A stretch of 64,000 bases of DNA from Actinoplanes aureus (GCF_015704865.1 NZ_JADQTO010000022.1:115794-179793), one strand, 5' to 3'; counted from the stretch's first letter, positions 9,657 to 18,772 are shown. Made by a program: numbers and translations. The notes: generated from the letters alone by a model not told the origin.

Positions 9657-11130
9657 GGCCGGCCCGCAGCCCTTCCAAGGTGGCCCGCGCGCCCTTGTGG
9701 TGCAGCGACGCGAGTGCCCGGCGGTAGGCCGACACGAACCGGTCGTCGTCGACCAGGTCGCCGAACACCTGCCGGTTCGCCACGAACGCGAGTGGGTCCT
9801 CGCGGTTGCGGCGGGCGTACGCCATGAGGACGTCCCGCAGCGGGTCCACGACGTCGATCGGTGCGCCCTGCTCGTCGACACCCTCGGCATAGCGGGCCCA
9901 GCTGGCGACGACGGCGGCGGAACGGTGGATCTCGCCACCGGACGCGAGGTTGTGCCGGATCACCGGCAGCAGCCATTTGGGGATGCGGTCGGAGCTCTCG
10001 GCGCACAGGCGGGCGACCGTGTCGCGCACGGCCGCGTTGGAGAACCGGGCGATCAGGTTGTGCTTGTACTCCGACAGATCGATCCCGGGCACCGGCTCCA
10101 GCGTCGGGGTGGCTTCCCGGTCCATGTAGTCGAGCAGGAACGTGGCGAACAGCTGGTCCTGGCACACCTCGTGCACCAGGCGGTAGCCGGCCAGGTAGCC
10201 GAAGTAGCACAGCGCCTGATGGCTGGCGTTGAGCAGGCGCAACTTCATCAGCTCGTACGGCTCGACGTCCTCGACCAGTTGCACACCGGCGTCCTCGAAC
10301 GGCGGCCGTCCGAGGGTGAAGTCGTCCTCCAGGACCCACTGGGTGAACGGCTCGCACACCACCGGCCAGCGGTCGTCGATCCCGAACCGGTTGCGGACCT
10401 CGGCGATGTCCTCCTCGGTGGTGACCGGGGTGATCCGGTCCACCATGCAGTTGGGGAAGCGCACCTCCCGGGCAACCCAGTCGGCCAGCGCCGGGTCGCG
10501 GAGCCGCGCGAACGCGACGAAGCTGCGCCGGGCGGCGTCGCCGTTGCCCTGGATGTTGTCGCAGGACATGATCGTGAACGGCGGGGTGCCGCGATCCCGG
10601 CGCCGGGCCAGCGCCTCGGTGATGAACCCGAACGTGGTCGTGGGTGCCGCACCGGGCCGAAGGTCGTGCTGGACGGCGGGATCGGACTCGTCGAACTCGC
10701 CGGTGACCGCCGAGAAGTTGTAGCCGCCCTCGGTCACGGTCAGCGACACGATGCGGGTCGCCTCGTCGGTGAGCCGGCCGACGACCGCCTCCGGGTCGTC
10801 CGGGGCGAACAGATAGTCGTGGATGGCGCCGATCACGCGTGGCTCCATCGTGCCGTCCGGCGCCTTGACGACGAGCGTGTACAACCCGTCCTGGGCGTCG
10901 AGCACCTCCTTCATCCGGCGATCGGCGGGCATCACACCGACACCGCAGATCGCCCAGTCGAGGGCCTTACCGTCGTTCATCAGGCGATCCAGGTACATCG
11001 CCTGGTGGGCGCGGTGGAATCCGCCGACGCCGAAGTGCACGATGCCGGTACGCAACCGGCTCCGGTCGTAGGCCGGCCTGGGCACGCCGGCGGGCAGGTC
11101 CGGCAGGGTGGCTGCGGTCAAGGCGGTCAT
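9649..11130 (-). CDS. Mannitol dehydrogenase family oxidoreductase (mannitol 2-dehydrogenase / fructuronate reductase-like)
   Basis: 493 residues, the normal length of long-chain mannitol dehydrogenases. The N-terminal NAD-binding segment (HFGVGGFHRAHQ) and the catalytic signature KLRLLNASHQALCY with its Lys, Asn and His are intact. Expected reaction: NAD-dependent oxidation of a polyol such as mannitol, arabitol or sorbitol to its ketose. It is the last gene of the operon with the sugar ABC transporter, 21 bp after the inner permease gene, so it should act on the imported polyol. Fructuronate reductases share the family, but the transporter context favours a polyol dehydrogenase. Confidence 0.88.
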   Translation of the reverse strand: MTALTAATLPDLPAGVPRPAYDRSRLRTGIVHFGVGGFHRAHQAMYLDRLMNDGKALDWAICGVGVMPADRRMKEVLDAQDGLYTLVVKAPDGTMEPRVIGAIHDYLFAPDDPEAVVGRLTDEATRIVSLTVTEGGYNFSAVTGEFDESDPAVQHDLRPGAAPTTTFGFITEALARRRDRGTPPFTIMSCDNIQGNGDAARRSFVAFARLRDPALADWVAREVRFPNCMVDRITPVTTEEDIAEVRNRFGIDDRWPVVCEPFTQWVLEDDFTLGRPPFEDAGVQLVEDVEPYELMKLRLLNASHQALCYFGYLAGYRLVHEVCQDQLFATFLLDYMDREATPTLEPVPGIDLSEYKHNLIARFSNAAVRDTVARLCAESSDRIPKWLLPVIRHNLASGGEIHRSAAVVASWARYAEGVDEQGAPIDVVDPLRDVLMAYARRNREDPLAFVANRQVFGDLVDDDRFVSAYRRALASLHHKGARATLEGLRAGLS

Positions 11131-11151
11131 CGGCCCTCCTCGATTCTGCCG

Positions 11152-12039
11152 TCACTTGACGGAGCCCAGGGACAGTCCCTGAACGAGCTTGTCCTGGGCG
11201 GCGAAGCCGGCCACCAGCACCGGGAGCGAGACGACGAACGCCGCCGCGCAGAGCTGCGCCAGGAACAGACCCTGGCTGGTCACGAAGCTGGTCAGGAACA
11301 CCGGCGCGGTCTCCGCCACGGTCGCGGTCAGCACCCGGGCGAACAGCAACTCGTTCCAGCTGAAGATGAAGCAGATCAGCGAGGTCGCGGCGATGCCCGG
11401 CATGACCACCGGGGCGACGACCGACCGCAGCGTACGGGCCAGGCCGGCGCCGTCCACGCTGGCGGCCTCCAGCATCTCCACCGGCACCTCGATCAGGAAG
11501 GACCGCATCATCCAGACGGCGATCGGCAGGTTCATCGAGGTGTAGAACAGAATCAGCAGCCAGATGTTGTCCAGCAGGCCGGTGCTCTGCGCGAACAGGT
11601 AGAGCGGCAGCAGGCCGGCGACGACCGGCAGCATCTTGGTGGACAGGAAGAAGAACAGGACGTCGGTCCACTTCTTCACCGGCTTGATGGACAGCGCGTA
11701 CGCGGCGGGGATCGACAGCAGCAGCACGAGGATCGTGGACACGATGCTCGCGGTCAGCGAGTTCAGCAGGGGCGGCCACGGGCTGGCGCCGCCGGTGAAG
11801 AACTCGCGGTAACCCTCGATCGTCAGCGGGGCGAACACCGCCGGCGGGTTGGTCGCCGCGTCCGCCTCGCTGTGGAACGACGTCAGCACCATCCACACCA
11901 CCGGCAGGAAGAAGAGCAGGCCGATCACCCAGGCGGCGAGCGACAGCAGCGGGCCGCTGCGCGGCTTGCGGGGGCGGCGGGGTTCGCCGGTCTCGGTACG
12001 GGTGGCGGGCACCGTGCCGGTCTCGGTGGTCGACGTCAT
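11152..12039 (-). CDS. Carbohydrate ABC transporter permease (MalG-like)
   Basis: 295 residues. The start at 12039 overlaps the stop of the partner permease gene (ATGA), indicating translational coupling. About six membrane segments, with the EAA-type loop in the second half (EMLEAASVDGAGLARTLRSV) that contacts the ATPase. Inner-membrane half of a polyol/sugar importer. No ATPase gene is in the operon; in actinomycetes such importers usually borrow the shared MsiK-type ATPase, which is inferred here. Confidence 0.9.
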   Translation of the reverse strand: MTSTTETGTVPATRTETGEPRRPRKPRSGPLLSLAAWVIGLLFFLPVVWMVLTSFHSEADAATNPPAVFAPLTIEGYREFFTGGASPWPPLLNSLTASIVSTILVLLLSIPAAYALSIKPVKKWTDVLFFFLSTKMLPVVAGLLPLYLFAQSTGLLDNIWLLILFYTSMNLPIAVWMMRSFLIEVPVEMLEAASVDGAGLARTLRSVVAPVVMPGIAATSLICFIFSWNELLFARVLTATVAETAPVFLTSFVTSQGLFLAQLCAAAFVVSLPVLVAGFAAQDKLVQGLSLGSVK

Positions 12040-12995
12040 CGGCCTGCCTCCTGCCGGAAGAGCGTGGACACGGTCCGCAGCGCGAACGTGGCGATGATGA
12101 TCGTGGCGATCACGACGACGACTGCCGCCGCGGAGGCCCGGCCGTAGTCGTGGGCGTTGTAGAACGTCTGATAGATCGCGTACGGCAGGTTCGCCGTGCC
12201 CAGACCACCGGAGGTGATGGTGAAGACGGCGTCGAAGTTCTGCACCACGTAGATGGAGCCCAGCAGCCCGCCCAGCTCGAGGTACTGGCGCAGGTGCGGC
12301 AGCGTCATGTGCGTGAAGATCTGCCAGGTCGTCGCCCCGTCGATGCGGGCCGCCTCGATCACGTCGAGCGGCCGGCCCTGCAACCCGGCCAGCAGGATCA
12401 GCATCATGAACGGCGTCCACTGCCAGACCAGGGCGAAGATGATCGACCAGAGCGGCCCGTTGCTGATCCAGTCCGGCTGCGGCGGGTTGTTCGAGCCGAA
12501 CAGACCCCAGAGCCAGGTGAGAGCGCCGTTGAACAGGCCGTATTCGGGGTTGTAGAGGGCGTGCTTCCAGAGCAGCGCGGCGGCGACCGGCACGACCAGG
12601 AACGGCGCGATCATCATGGTGCGGACCGCGCCACGGCCCAGGAACTTGCGGTCGAGCAGCAGGGCGATGCCGAGCCCCAGCAGCAGGCTGATGAGCACGA
12701 CGGAGGCGGTGAGCAGGACGGTCGTCCACACCGCTTCACGCATGTTGACGTCGGTGAGGACGCGGGCGAAGTTGTCGAACCCGGCGAAGCCGATCTCGTC
12801 GGGGTAGTAGGCGTTCCAGTTCATGAACGAGATGACCAGGGTCACCACGAACGGCAACTGCGTCACCACGATCATGAAGATCAGCGCCGGCAGCAACGGT
12901 GCCCGGCGACCCCAATTGGCGGTACGCCTGGCGCCCGCCGAGGCTGATCTCGGTTCGGGCCGTTCCTGGTCGATCTTCTCCGCCGCGAGAGTCAT
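12036..12995 (-). CDS. Carbohydrate ABC transporter permease (MalF-like)
   Basis: 319 residues. An arginine-rich cytosolic N-terminus is followed by six predicted membrane segments (first: LPALIFMIVVTQLPFVVTLV) and the EAA loop (DVIEAARIDGATTWQIFTHM). Pairs with the permease at 11152-12039 (4-bp overlap) and the binding protein upstream. The group resembles polyol (SmoEFG/MtlEFG-type) importers, in line with the linked mannitol-dehydrogenase-family gene. Confidence 0.9.
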   Translation of the reverse strand: MTLAAEKIDQERPEPRSASAGARRTANWGRRAPLLPALIFMIVVTQLPFVVTLVISFMNWNAYYPDEIGFAGFDNFARVLTDVNMREAVWTTVLLTASVVLISLLLGLGIALLLDRKFLGRGAVRTMMIAPFLVVPVAAALLWKHALYNPEYGLFNGALTWLWGLFGSNNPPQPDWISNGPLWSIIFALVWQWTPFMMLILLAGLQGRPLDVIEAARIDGATTWQIFTHMTLPHLRQYLELGGLLGSIYVVQNFDAVFTITSGGLGTANLPYAIYQTFYNAHDYGRASAAAVVVVIATIIIATFALRTVSTLFRQEAGR

Positions 12996-13036
12996 GCCGC
13001 GGTCCCCTTCCGTGGAGCCTTCCGTGGAGCCGAAGG

Positions 13037-14392
13037 TCAGCCCTGCCGGGCGCGATAGCGTTCGGCGACGTCGTCCGCCAACTCCTGGCCGCGGTCCAGC
13101 GCCTCCTCGACGCTCATCCGGCCGGCGATCGCCGAGCTGACGTACTGGGAGACCTGGGTACCGAGGTCGGTGAACTCCGGGATGTCGATGAACTGGATGC
13201 CGATCGCCGGCCGCGGCTGCACCCCGGGATTACGCGGGTCGGCGCTGGCGATGGCCTCCAGCTGCGGCTTCGCGAACGCGCCCGCTTCCTGCAGGTACTG
13301 CGGGTTCTCGTACGTCGAGGCGCGTTTGCCGGCCGGGACCCGCGACCAGCCCAGCTCGCTGCCGACCAGCTCCTCGTACTGGCGGCTCGACGCCCAGGAG
13401 ATGAACTTCCACGCGTTGTCCTTGCGCTCGCTGGCCTGCTGGATGCTCCAGGACCAGGCGTAGAGCCAGCCGGAACTCTTGGTCTTGACGACGGGCGCCG
13501 CGACGTAGCCCATCCTGCCCTTGACGGGTGAGTCGGCCGCCTCCAGCGATCCGGCGGCGCTGGTGGCGTCATACCACATCGCCGCGTTGCCCTGCACCAT
13601 GTTGTTCAGGCACTCGGTGAAGCCGGCCTGCGGCGCACCGATCTCACCGTGGTTGCGGACCAGATCGACGTAGAACCGGGTGGCCTCGATGAACTCCGGT
13701 GCGTTCACCTGGGCCTGCCAGTCCGCGGTGAACCAGGTGCCGCCGAACGTGTTAACCACGGTGGTCAGCGGCGCGAAGACCTGGCCCCAGCCGGGCTGGC
13801 CGCGCAGGCAGATCCCCGCCATCCCGGGCACCTTCCCGTCGACCCGGGCGGCGATGTCGGCGACCTGCGGCCAGGTCGGGTTGGCCGGCATCGAGATGCC
13901 CTGCTGGTCCAGCACGTCCTTGCGGTACATCAGGAACGACGACTCGCCGTAGAACGGCTCGCCGTAGATCTTTCCGTCCTCCGCGGTCAGCGACTGCGTC
14001 ATCGGCGTCAGGACGTCGTCCTGGTCGAATTCCGGATCGGCCGCGATGTACGCGTCGAGCGGGGCGATCCACTCGCTCTTGGCGTAGATCGGGATCTCGA
14101 AATTGCTCAGCGAGGCGACGTCGTACTGCCCGGCCTGGCTGGAGAACTCCTGGCTGATCTTGTCACGGACGTCGTTCTCCGGCAGGACCGTGAAGTTCAC
14201 TCCGATGCCGGTCTCCGCCGTGAAGTGCTGCGCGGTGAGCCGCTGCAGGTCGACCATCTGGGGGTTGTTCACCATCAGCACGCTGATGCTGTTGGCGCCG
14301 GTGCCGGTGTTCGTGCCGCCCCACCCGGCGCATCCGGCGGCCACGATGGCCAGGGTCGCGGTTACCGCTGCTGAGAGGACCCGTACGCGCAC
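13037..14392 (-). CDS. Sugar/polyol ABC transporter substrate-binding lipoprotein
   Basis: 451 residues from a GTG start preceded by GGAGGCGTCAA. Lipobox IVAAGC gives a membrane-anchored extracellular binding protein of the SBP_bac_1 family (NDVRDKISQEFSSQAGQYDV, GEPFYGESSFLMYRKDVLD). First gene of the importer-dehydrogenase operon, with its own promoter (14447-14475) and an inverted repeat over the predicted transcription start. Substrate inferred as a polyol from the neighbours only. Confidence 0.9.
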   Translation of the reverse strand: MRVRVLSAAVTATLAIVAAGCAGWGGTNTGTGANSISVLMVNNPQMVDLQRLTAQHFTAETGIGVNFTVLPENDVRDKISQEFSSQAGQYDVASLSNFEIPIYAKSEWIAPLDAYIAADPEFDQDDVLTPMTQSLTAEDGKIYGEPFYGESSFLMYRKDVLDQQGISMPANPTWPQVADIAARVDGKVPGMAGICLRGQPGWGQVFAPLTTVVNTFGGTWFTADWQAQVNAPEFIEATRFYVDLVRNHGEIGAPQAGFTECLNNMVQGNAAMWYDATSAAGSLEAADSPVKGRMGYVAAPVVKTKSSGWLYAWSWSIQQASERKDNAWKFISWASSRQYEELVGSELGWSRVPAGKRASTYENPQYLQEAGAFAKPQLEAIASADPRNPGVQPRPAIGIQFIDIPEFTDLGTQVSQYVSSAIAGRMSVEEALDRGQELADDVAERYRARQG

Positions 14393-14415
14393 TTGACGCC
14401 TCCACGGAGCAGTTC

Positions 14416-14441
14416 GGTCCTGTGACGTGGGTTACAGGACC
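14416..14441. promoter_or_regulatory. Operator-like inverted repeat upstream of the polyol ABC operon
   Basis: GGTCCTGT-N10-ACAGGACC has perfect 8-bp arms. It sits immediately downstream of the predicted -10 and covers the expected start of transcription, a position suited to a repressor (LacI, GntR or ROK type). The inner part TGTGACGTGGGTTACA also resembles a degenerate CRP site. No regulator gene is in the operon. Confidence 0.55.
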
Positions 14442-14446
14442 AGCCC

Positions 14447-14475
14447 AGTAGATGCCTGCCATCGACGAGTGTCAA
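14447..14475 (-). promoter_or_regulatory. Sigma-70-type promoter of the polyol ABC operon
   Basis: On the minus strand, TTGACA (14470-14475) and TCTACT (14447-14452) are separated by 17 bp. The predicted transcription start is near 14440, about 48 bp upstream of the binding-protein GTG. Confidence 0.6.
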
Positions 14476-14520
14476 CTTGGAGTAGCCGGGCGATAACGGT
14501 CAGTGCCAATCAGGTGACCG

Positions 14521-15000
14521 TCACCGGGCCGGCCGCGCGCCCGCGAGCTTCGGGACGAACCGTGGCGTGCGCCGGGCGTACTCCTGGTACTCCGGGAAGC
14601 GTGCCCGCATCTGCCGCTCCTCCCAGCCGGCCTTGACCACCAGCAGCGCGCACAGCGCGGCGCCGGCGGCCGGCCGGACCCGGCCGCCGGCGGTCAGGCC
14701 GCGTACGGCGGAGGCCGCCATCACGCCGGTGTAGATCGGGTGCCGCACCACCGCGTACGCCCCGCCGGTGCGCAACCGGCTGCCCTCGCGCGGCAGCGGC
14801 ATCGGGGTGAGGTCCGGACCGAGCTCGCGGCCACCGGCGACGGCCACCAGGGCACCCGTGCCGATGGCCAGGCCGGCAGCCGCCCGGACGGCCACGGATC
14901 GGCGAGCGCCGGCCCGCCGCGGCGCGAAGAGCAGGACGAACAACGCCGACTGGGCGACCACGAAGCCGTACCCGAGCATTCGTTCGGCCCTGTCCCGCAT
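14521..15000 (-). CDS. Isoprenylcysteine carboxyl methyltransferase-like membrane protein
   Basis: 159 residues with four or so hydrophobic segments. The C-terminal signature is RHPIYTGV followed by EERQMRARFPEYQEYARRTP, typical of the ICMT/PEMT-like superfamily that binds S-adenosylmethionine at the membrane. Bacterial members generally have no known substrate, so the name describes the fold. Stands alone, divergent from the toxin module at 15117. Confidence 0.8.
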   Translation of the reverse strand: MRDRAERMLGYGFVVAQSALFVLLFAPRRAGARRSVAVRAAAGLAIGTGALVAVAGGRELGPDLTPMPLPREGSRLRTGGAYAVVRHPIYTGVMAASAVRGLTAGGRVRPAAGAALCALLVVKAGWEERQMRARFPEYQEYARRTPRFVPKLAGARPAR

Positions 15001-15116
15001 GGCTGCCTCGCTCTCCCTCGGAGGCTTCCGATCGTATCGAGCACGTCGGTCTGAACCGGATGGACCGAACAGGTGTAGCCCAGAAAGAGCACCGCCGATC
15101 GGTCAAGGAGGACGAC

Positions 15117-15506
15117 GTGACATCCGAGTTCTCGCTCAACGGTTTGCCGGCACACGTCGACGAGACGCTCACCCGCATGCGCTCGGTCATGGGCGCGGAT
15201 CCCGGCGCGCAACCGGTGCACGGCCGCGGACAGGATCCAGCCGGACACGTACGGGTCACGGTCGCCCCCGGCGGCTACCTCGACCTGCTGGACCTCGATC
15301 CGCGGTGGCTCTGCCAGAGCGACGCGGAGCAGGTGTCGGCCGCGATCAGGGAGGCCGTACGCGACGCCGTCGACGACGCCCGCCGGCAGCTCAGCCGGCA
15401 GAACCCGGCCGAGGAGATCGAGGCGATCGTCCGGGTCCTGGACGAGACCCTGGACGGGATCGCCAACGACGTCGCCCGTGCCCAGAGCCGGATCTCCGGG
15501 CGCTGA
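15117..15506 (+). CDS. YbaB/EbfC-family protein of a WXG-type module
   Basis: 129 residues. The GTG at 15117 follows AAGGAGG at ideal spacing, preferred over an ATG at 15060. Small alpha/beta protein with the YbaB-like layout: N-terminal helix, beta segment (HVRVTVAPGGYLDLLDLDP), long C-terminal helices. In actinomycetes YbaB-like genes commonly lie beside WXG100 and polymorphic-toxin genes and may act as chaperone-like or DNA-binding accessories. One base separates its stop from the next start, so it is the first gene of the toxin operon. Confidence 0.65.
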   Translation: MTSEFSLNGLPAHVDETLTRMRSVMGADPGAQPVHGRGQDPAGHVRVTVAPGGYLDLLDLDPRWLCQSDAEQVSAAIREAVRDAVDDARRQLSRQNPAEEIEAIVRVLDETLDGIANDVARAQSRISGR

Positions 15507-15507
15507 G

Positions 15508-15828
15508 ATGCCGAACCTGGATTTCGACCCGGCCCATGTACGGCAGTGCGGCACCGAGGTCGGCCGGCGCGGCGACGACCTGACCGAGGCCGTCGGGCGG
15601 CTGCGGGCCGAGGTGACCGGTGCCGGGTCGCCGTGGGGTGGTGACGAGTTCGGCACCCTGTTCGCGGCCGCGTACACCAGCATCACCGACCTGGCCCTGA
15701 ACAAGTACGGCGAGCTGGCCACCCGGCTCACCGGGGTGGGTGACGACCTGCGGGTCGTGGCCGACGAGGTGGAAGCCACCGACCAGGGCAACGCCGCCGG
15801 CGTCACCGGGGCGGGAGGTGTGCCGTGA
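15508..15828 (+). CDS. WXG100/ESAT-6-like small protein
   Basis: 106 residues; ATG at 15508 directly after the upstream stop. Two helices flank a turn with SPWGGDEFG, the WxG-type hairpin used by type VII secretion substrates and their partners. No signal peptide. It overlaps the next gene by 4 bp and most likely forms the co-secreted partner of that gene's toxin. No secretion ATPase (EccC) is in the window. Confidence 0.7.
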   Translation: MPNLDFDPAHVRQCGTEVGRRGDDLTEAVGRLRAEVTGAGSPWGGDEFGTLFAAAYTSITDLALNKYGELATRLTGVGDDLRVVADEVEATDQGNAAGVTGAGGVP

Positions 15829-16874
15829 GCATCGAACTGCCCGGCCCGATGGTGTGGGTCATCAACCTGCTCGGCTACAGCTGGCCGGAGGCCGACGAGG
15901 ACGCGATGGCGGCGGCGGGCCAGGCCTGGCATGCCTTCGCCGCCACCCTGCGCGAGACCGACGGCGCCGCTTCCGGCGTCGTCCGGGAGATGACGCACTT
16001 CAACACGGCCGCCAGCCTGGAGGCGTTCGCCCAGTCCTGGCCGACCGACCAGCATCACCACGAACTGGGCGTCGACGCCGCGGACCTCACCGGAACCATG
16101 CTCGAGGGCGGCAGCACGGCGGTGCAGGCCACCAAGATCGCCATCCTGGGCATCCTCGCGGTGACCGCGGCGTCGATCGCCGCGGCGGCGGCCGCGACCC
16201 CCTTCACGCTCGGCGCCTCCCAGGCCGCGTCGCTGGCCGCGCAGCAGGCGGGCCGGATCGGCGTCCGCAAGGTTCTCGACGCGCTGCGCGACCGGGCCGA
16301 GCGCGAACTCACCACCGGCATGCGCAACGCCATCGAGGACCGGCTCAAGCGGATCAACCCGATGCAGAGCTCGGCCACCGGCGGTGCGCCCAAGATGGCC
16401 GACGCCGGGAAGCTCCGCAAGCAGCGCCCCAAGCTGCGCAAATCCACCCAGCTTCAGGTCTTCAAGGACGCCAGGCGCGCGCCCAACGGCGAGGACTTCG
16501 TGTGTCCCGAGACCGGGAAGATCATCCCGGCCGCACGCGACGCCAACGGCGCCCCGCTCCGGTTCGACGAGAACGGGCGGCCCGACCCCGACGGCTTCAC
16601 CGTTCCCGCGCCCAACCCGCGCAGCGGCGCCGGCGATCCGATCTTCCACTTCGGGCACGTGTCCGACAGCGAGTACCGCCGCCTGGTCCAGATGGTCGAG
16701 GACCACCCCGGCCGGTTCACCCAGAAGGAGGTGCTCGACGAGTTCAACGATCCTCGCCACTACCGGGTGGAAGAGCCGGGAAACAACGTCGGCCACGGAT
16801 CCGAGTCCCAGGCACCGGGCTACGGTCACTATGGTTCGATGCTGAACAACGGACCGCAGCCGCCGCCGCAGTGA
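15825..16874 (+). CDS. Polymorphic toxin with C-terminal GH-E (HNH/Endo VII) nuclease domain
   Basis: 349 residues. The N-terminal 130 or so are helical and WXG/CpnT-like; a hydrophobic Ala-rich stretch follows (ILGILAVTAASIAAAAAATP), then a basic linker (about 195-215) and the toxin domain. The C-terminus carries the GH-E pattern: FHFGH (Gly-His pair, about residue 268), EVLDEFNDPRHYRVE and NNVGHGSE. GH-E nucleases belong to the HNH/Endo VII superfamily of DNA-cutting toxin tips. The SUFU-family gene follows by 31 bp, as a cognate immunity protein should. Inferred: antibacterial DNase delivered through a type VII-like route. Confidence 0.8.
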   Translation: MSIELPGPMVWVINLLGYSWPEADEDAMAAAGQAWHAFAATLRETDGAASGVVREMTHFNTAASLEAFAQSWPTDQHHHELGVDAADLTGTMLEGGSTAVQATKIAILGILAVTAASIAAAAAATPFTLGASQAASLAAQQAGRIGVRKVLDALRDRAERELTTGMRNAIEDRLKRINPMQSSATGGAPKMADAGKLRKQRPKLRKSTQLQVFKDARRAPNGEDFVCPETGKIIPAARDANGAPLRFDENGRPDPDGFTVPAPNPRSGAGDPIFHFGHVSDSEYRRLVQMVEDHPGRFTQKEVLDEFNDPRHYRVEEPGNNVGHGSESQAPGYGHYGSMLNNGPQPPPQ

Positions 16875-16905
16875 ACCAACCGAGACCACGGAAGGGCCGA
16901 CCGGC

Positions 16906-17472
16906 GTGAGCGCAACCGAGAAGTACTCCGGCTTCCTCGACCACATCCAGTCCTACCTGGGACCGGTACGAGAGACCGAGCCACCCACCGTGACCGGCGG
17001 CAACCGCGGCTACGCGCTGTTCTTCTGCCGGACACCGGACGACGACCTGCTCTCCGTCGTCACCAACGGCCTGCGCTTCCAGCCGATCACCGCGGTCCTG
17101 CCGCAGGAGCTCGTCTGCACCGTGCACTCGGTGCAGCGCAAGGCGGCCCACCTGATCACCGCCCTCACCGCCGAGGTGGTGATGAAGGGCCGCCGGGGCC
17201 TCGCCCTGGAGCAGGTGATCCCGTCCCCGGGCCCGCTCGTCCCGGACAGCGACATCGGCGGGGTGATCGCCGCCGCACACCCCTACGCCGACGACGAGTT
17301 CGACATGTTGCGGTCCGCCGAGGGCGCGGTCGAACTCCAGCTGATCACGCTGATCCCGGCCACCACCGGGGAACTGCTCTACGCCGAGCGGCACGGCACC
17401 GGCGCGCTGTTCGAGCAGTGGGAGACCCGGGAGACCGACCTGCTGGACGCCTTCCGCCGATCCGCCGTGTGA
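16906..17472 (+). CDS. SUFU-family immunity protein (predicted)
   Basis: 188 residues from GTG 16906. The sequence (GYALFFCRTPDDDLLSVVTN, then ELQLITLIPATTGELLYAER) matches the suppressor-of-fused-like domain, one of the commonest immunity folds beside bacterial polymorphic toxins. Its place just after the GH-E toxin supports neutralisation of that nuclease in the producing cell. Convergent with the enolase gene, 15 bp away. Confidence 0.75.
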   Translation: MSATEKYSGFLDHIQSYLGPVRETEPPTVTGGNRGYALFFCRTPDDDLLSVVTNGLRFQPITAVLPQELVCTVHSVQRKAAHLITALTAEVVMKGRRGLALEQVIPSPGPLVPDSDIGGVIAAAHPYADDEFDMLRSAEGAVELQLITLIPATTGELLYAERHGTGALFEQWETRETDLLDAFRRSAV

Positions 17473-17487
17473 CGCCGACGCTGCCGA

Positions 17488-18762
17488 TCACCGCGGTCCG
17501 GCGGCACCGGCATAGTGCGCCGCCCGGCCGAGTTCCTCCTCGATGCGGATGAGCTGGTTGTACTTGGCGGTCCGGTCGCTGCGTGACAGCGAGCCGGTCT
17601 TGATCTGCCCGCAGCCGGTGGCGACGGCCAGGTCGGCGATGGTCGTGTCCTCGGTCTCGCCGGAGCGGTGCGACATGACCACCCGGTAGCCCGCCCGGTG
17701 CGCGGTGTCGACCGTACGCAGTGTCTCGGTGAGCGTACCGATCTGGTTGACCTTGACCAGGATCGCATTGGCGTAGCCGTCGCGGATGCCGCTGAGCAGC
17801 CGGTCCGCGTCGGTGCAGAACACGTCGTCGCCGACCAGTTGGAGCCGCTCGCCCGCCCGTTGCGTGAGCCGCTTCCAGCCGTCGAAGTCGTCCTCGGCCA
17901 TCGGGTCCTCGATCGAGGTGATCGGATACCGGCCGGCCAGCTCCAGCAGGTACGTGATGTGCTCGTCCACCGAACGTTTGCGGCCCTCTCCGGCGTACGC
18001 GTAGGCGCCGTCGCGAAAGAACTCGGAGCTGGCCGGATCGAGGCAGACGGTGATGTCCGTACCGGGCCGGTATCCGGAGTCCTCGATCGCTCGCACGACG
18101 AAGGTCAGGGCCTCGTCGGCGTCGGCGAAGTCCGGCGCGAACCCGCCCTCGTCGCCGACGTTGGTGCTGTGCCCGGCCGCGGCGAGCTGCCCGCGCAGCG
18201 TGTGGAACACCTCGGAGCCCATCCGTACGGCCTCGAAGAAGGTGGTCGCGCCGACCGGGGCGATCATGAACTCCTGGAAGTCGAGCGGGTTGTCGGCGTG
18301 CGCACCGCCGTTGATGATGTTCATCATCGGCACCGGCAGCAGGGTGGCCCCGACACCGCCGACGTAGCGGTAGAGCGGCAGCCGGTGAGCCTGCGCGGCG
18401 GCCTTCACGGTCGCGAGCGACACCCCGAGGATCGCGTTGGCGCCGAGGCGGCCCTTGTCCTTCGTCCCGTCCAGCTCGATCATCGCCGCGTCGACGAGCG
18501 CCTGGTCCTCGGCGTCCAGACCGGTCACGGCGTCGGCGATCGCACCGTTGACCGCGGCAACGGCCTTGCTCACGCCCTTGCCGTGGAAGCGGCGCGGGTC
18601 ACCGTCGCGCAGCTCGACCGCCTCGTTCGCGCCGGTCGACGCACCGGACGGCACAGCGGCCCGCCCCGTCGAACCGTCCACCAGCACCACATCCACCTCG
18701 ACGCTCGGATTGCCCCGGCTGTCGAGGATCTGCCGTCCGAAAACCCGGCTGATGGCCGTCAT
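17488..18762 (-). CDS. eno: Enolase (phosphopyruvate hydratase)
   Basis: 424 residues, full length. Converts 2-phosphoglycerate to phosphoenolpyruvate. Landmarks: SGASTGANEAVELRDG, DFQEFMIAPVG, metal ligand in SIEDPMAEDDFDGW, catalytic-Lys segment NAILVKVNQIGT, VMSHRSGETED and KTGSLSRSDRTAKYNQL. Its neighbours are unlike those of the usual housekeeping eno (ppx/ftsB region), so this may be a second paralogue; checking needs the rest of the genome. Divergent from the MerR-like gene. Confidence 0.93.
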   Translation of the reverse strand: MTAISRVFGRQILDSRGNPSVEVDVVLVDGSTGRAAVPSGASTGANEAVELRDGDPRRFHGKGVSKAVAAVNGAIADAVTGLDAEDQALVDAAMIELDGTKDKGRLGANAILGVSLATVKAAAQAHRLPLYRYVGGVGATLLPVPMMNIINGGAHADNPLDFQEFMIAPVGATTFFEAVRMGSEVFHTLRGQLAAAGHSTNVGDEGGFAPDFADADEALTFVVRAIEDSGYRPGTDITVCLDPASSEFFRDGAYAYAGEGRKRSVDEHITYLLELAGRYPITSIEDPMAEDDFDGWKRLTQRAGERLQLVGDDVFCTDADRLLSGIRDGYANAILVKVNQIGTLTETLRTVDTAHRAGYRVVMSHRSGETEDTTIADLAVATGCGQIKTGSLSRSDRTAKYNQLIRIEEELGRAAHYAGAAGPR

Positions 18763-18772
18763 CGCACACTCC

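Noticed and set aside
9649..14392. Missing ABC ATPase as evidence for a broken operon
   Set aside because: Actinobacterial sugar importers commonly use a shared MsiK-type ATPase encoded elsewhere.
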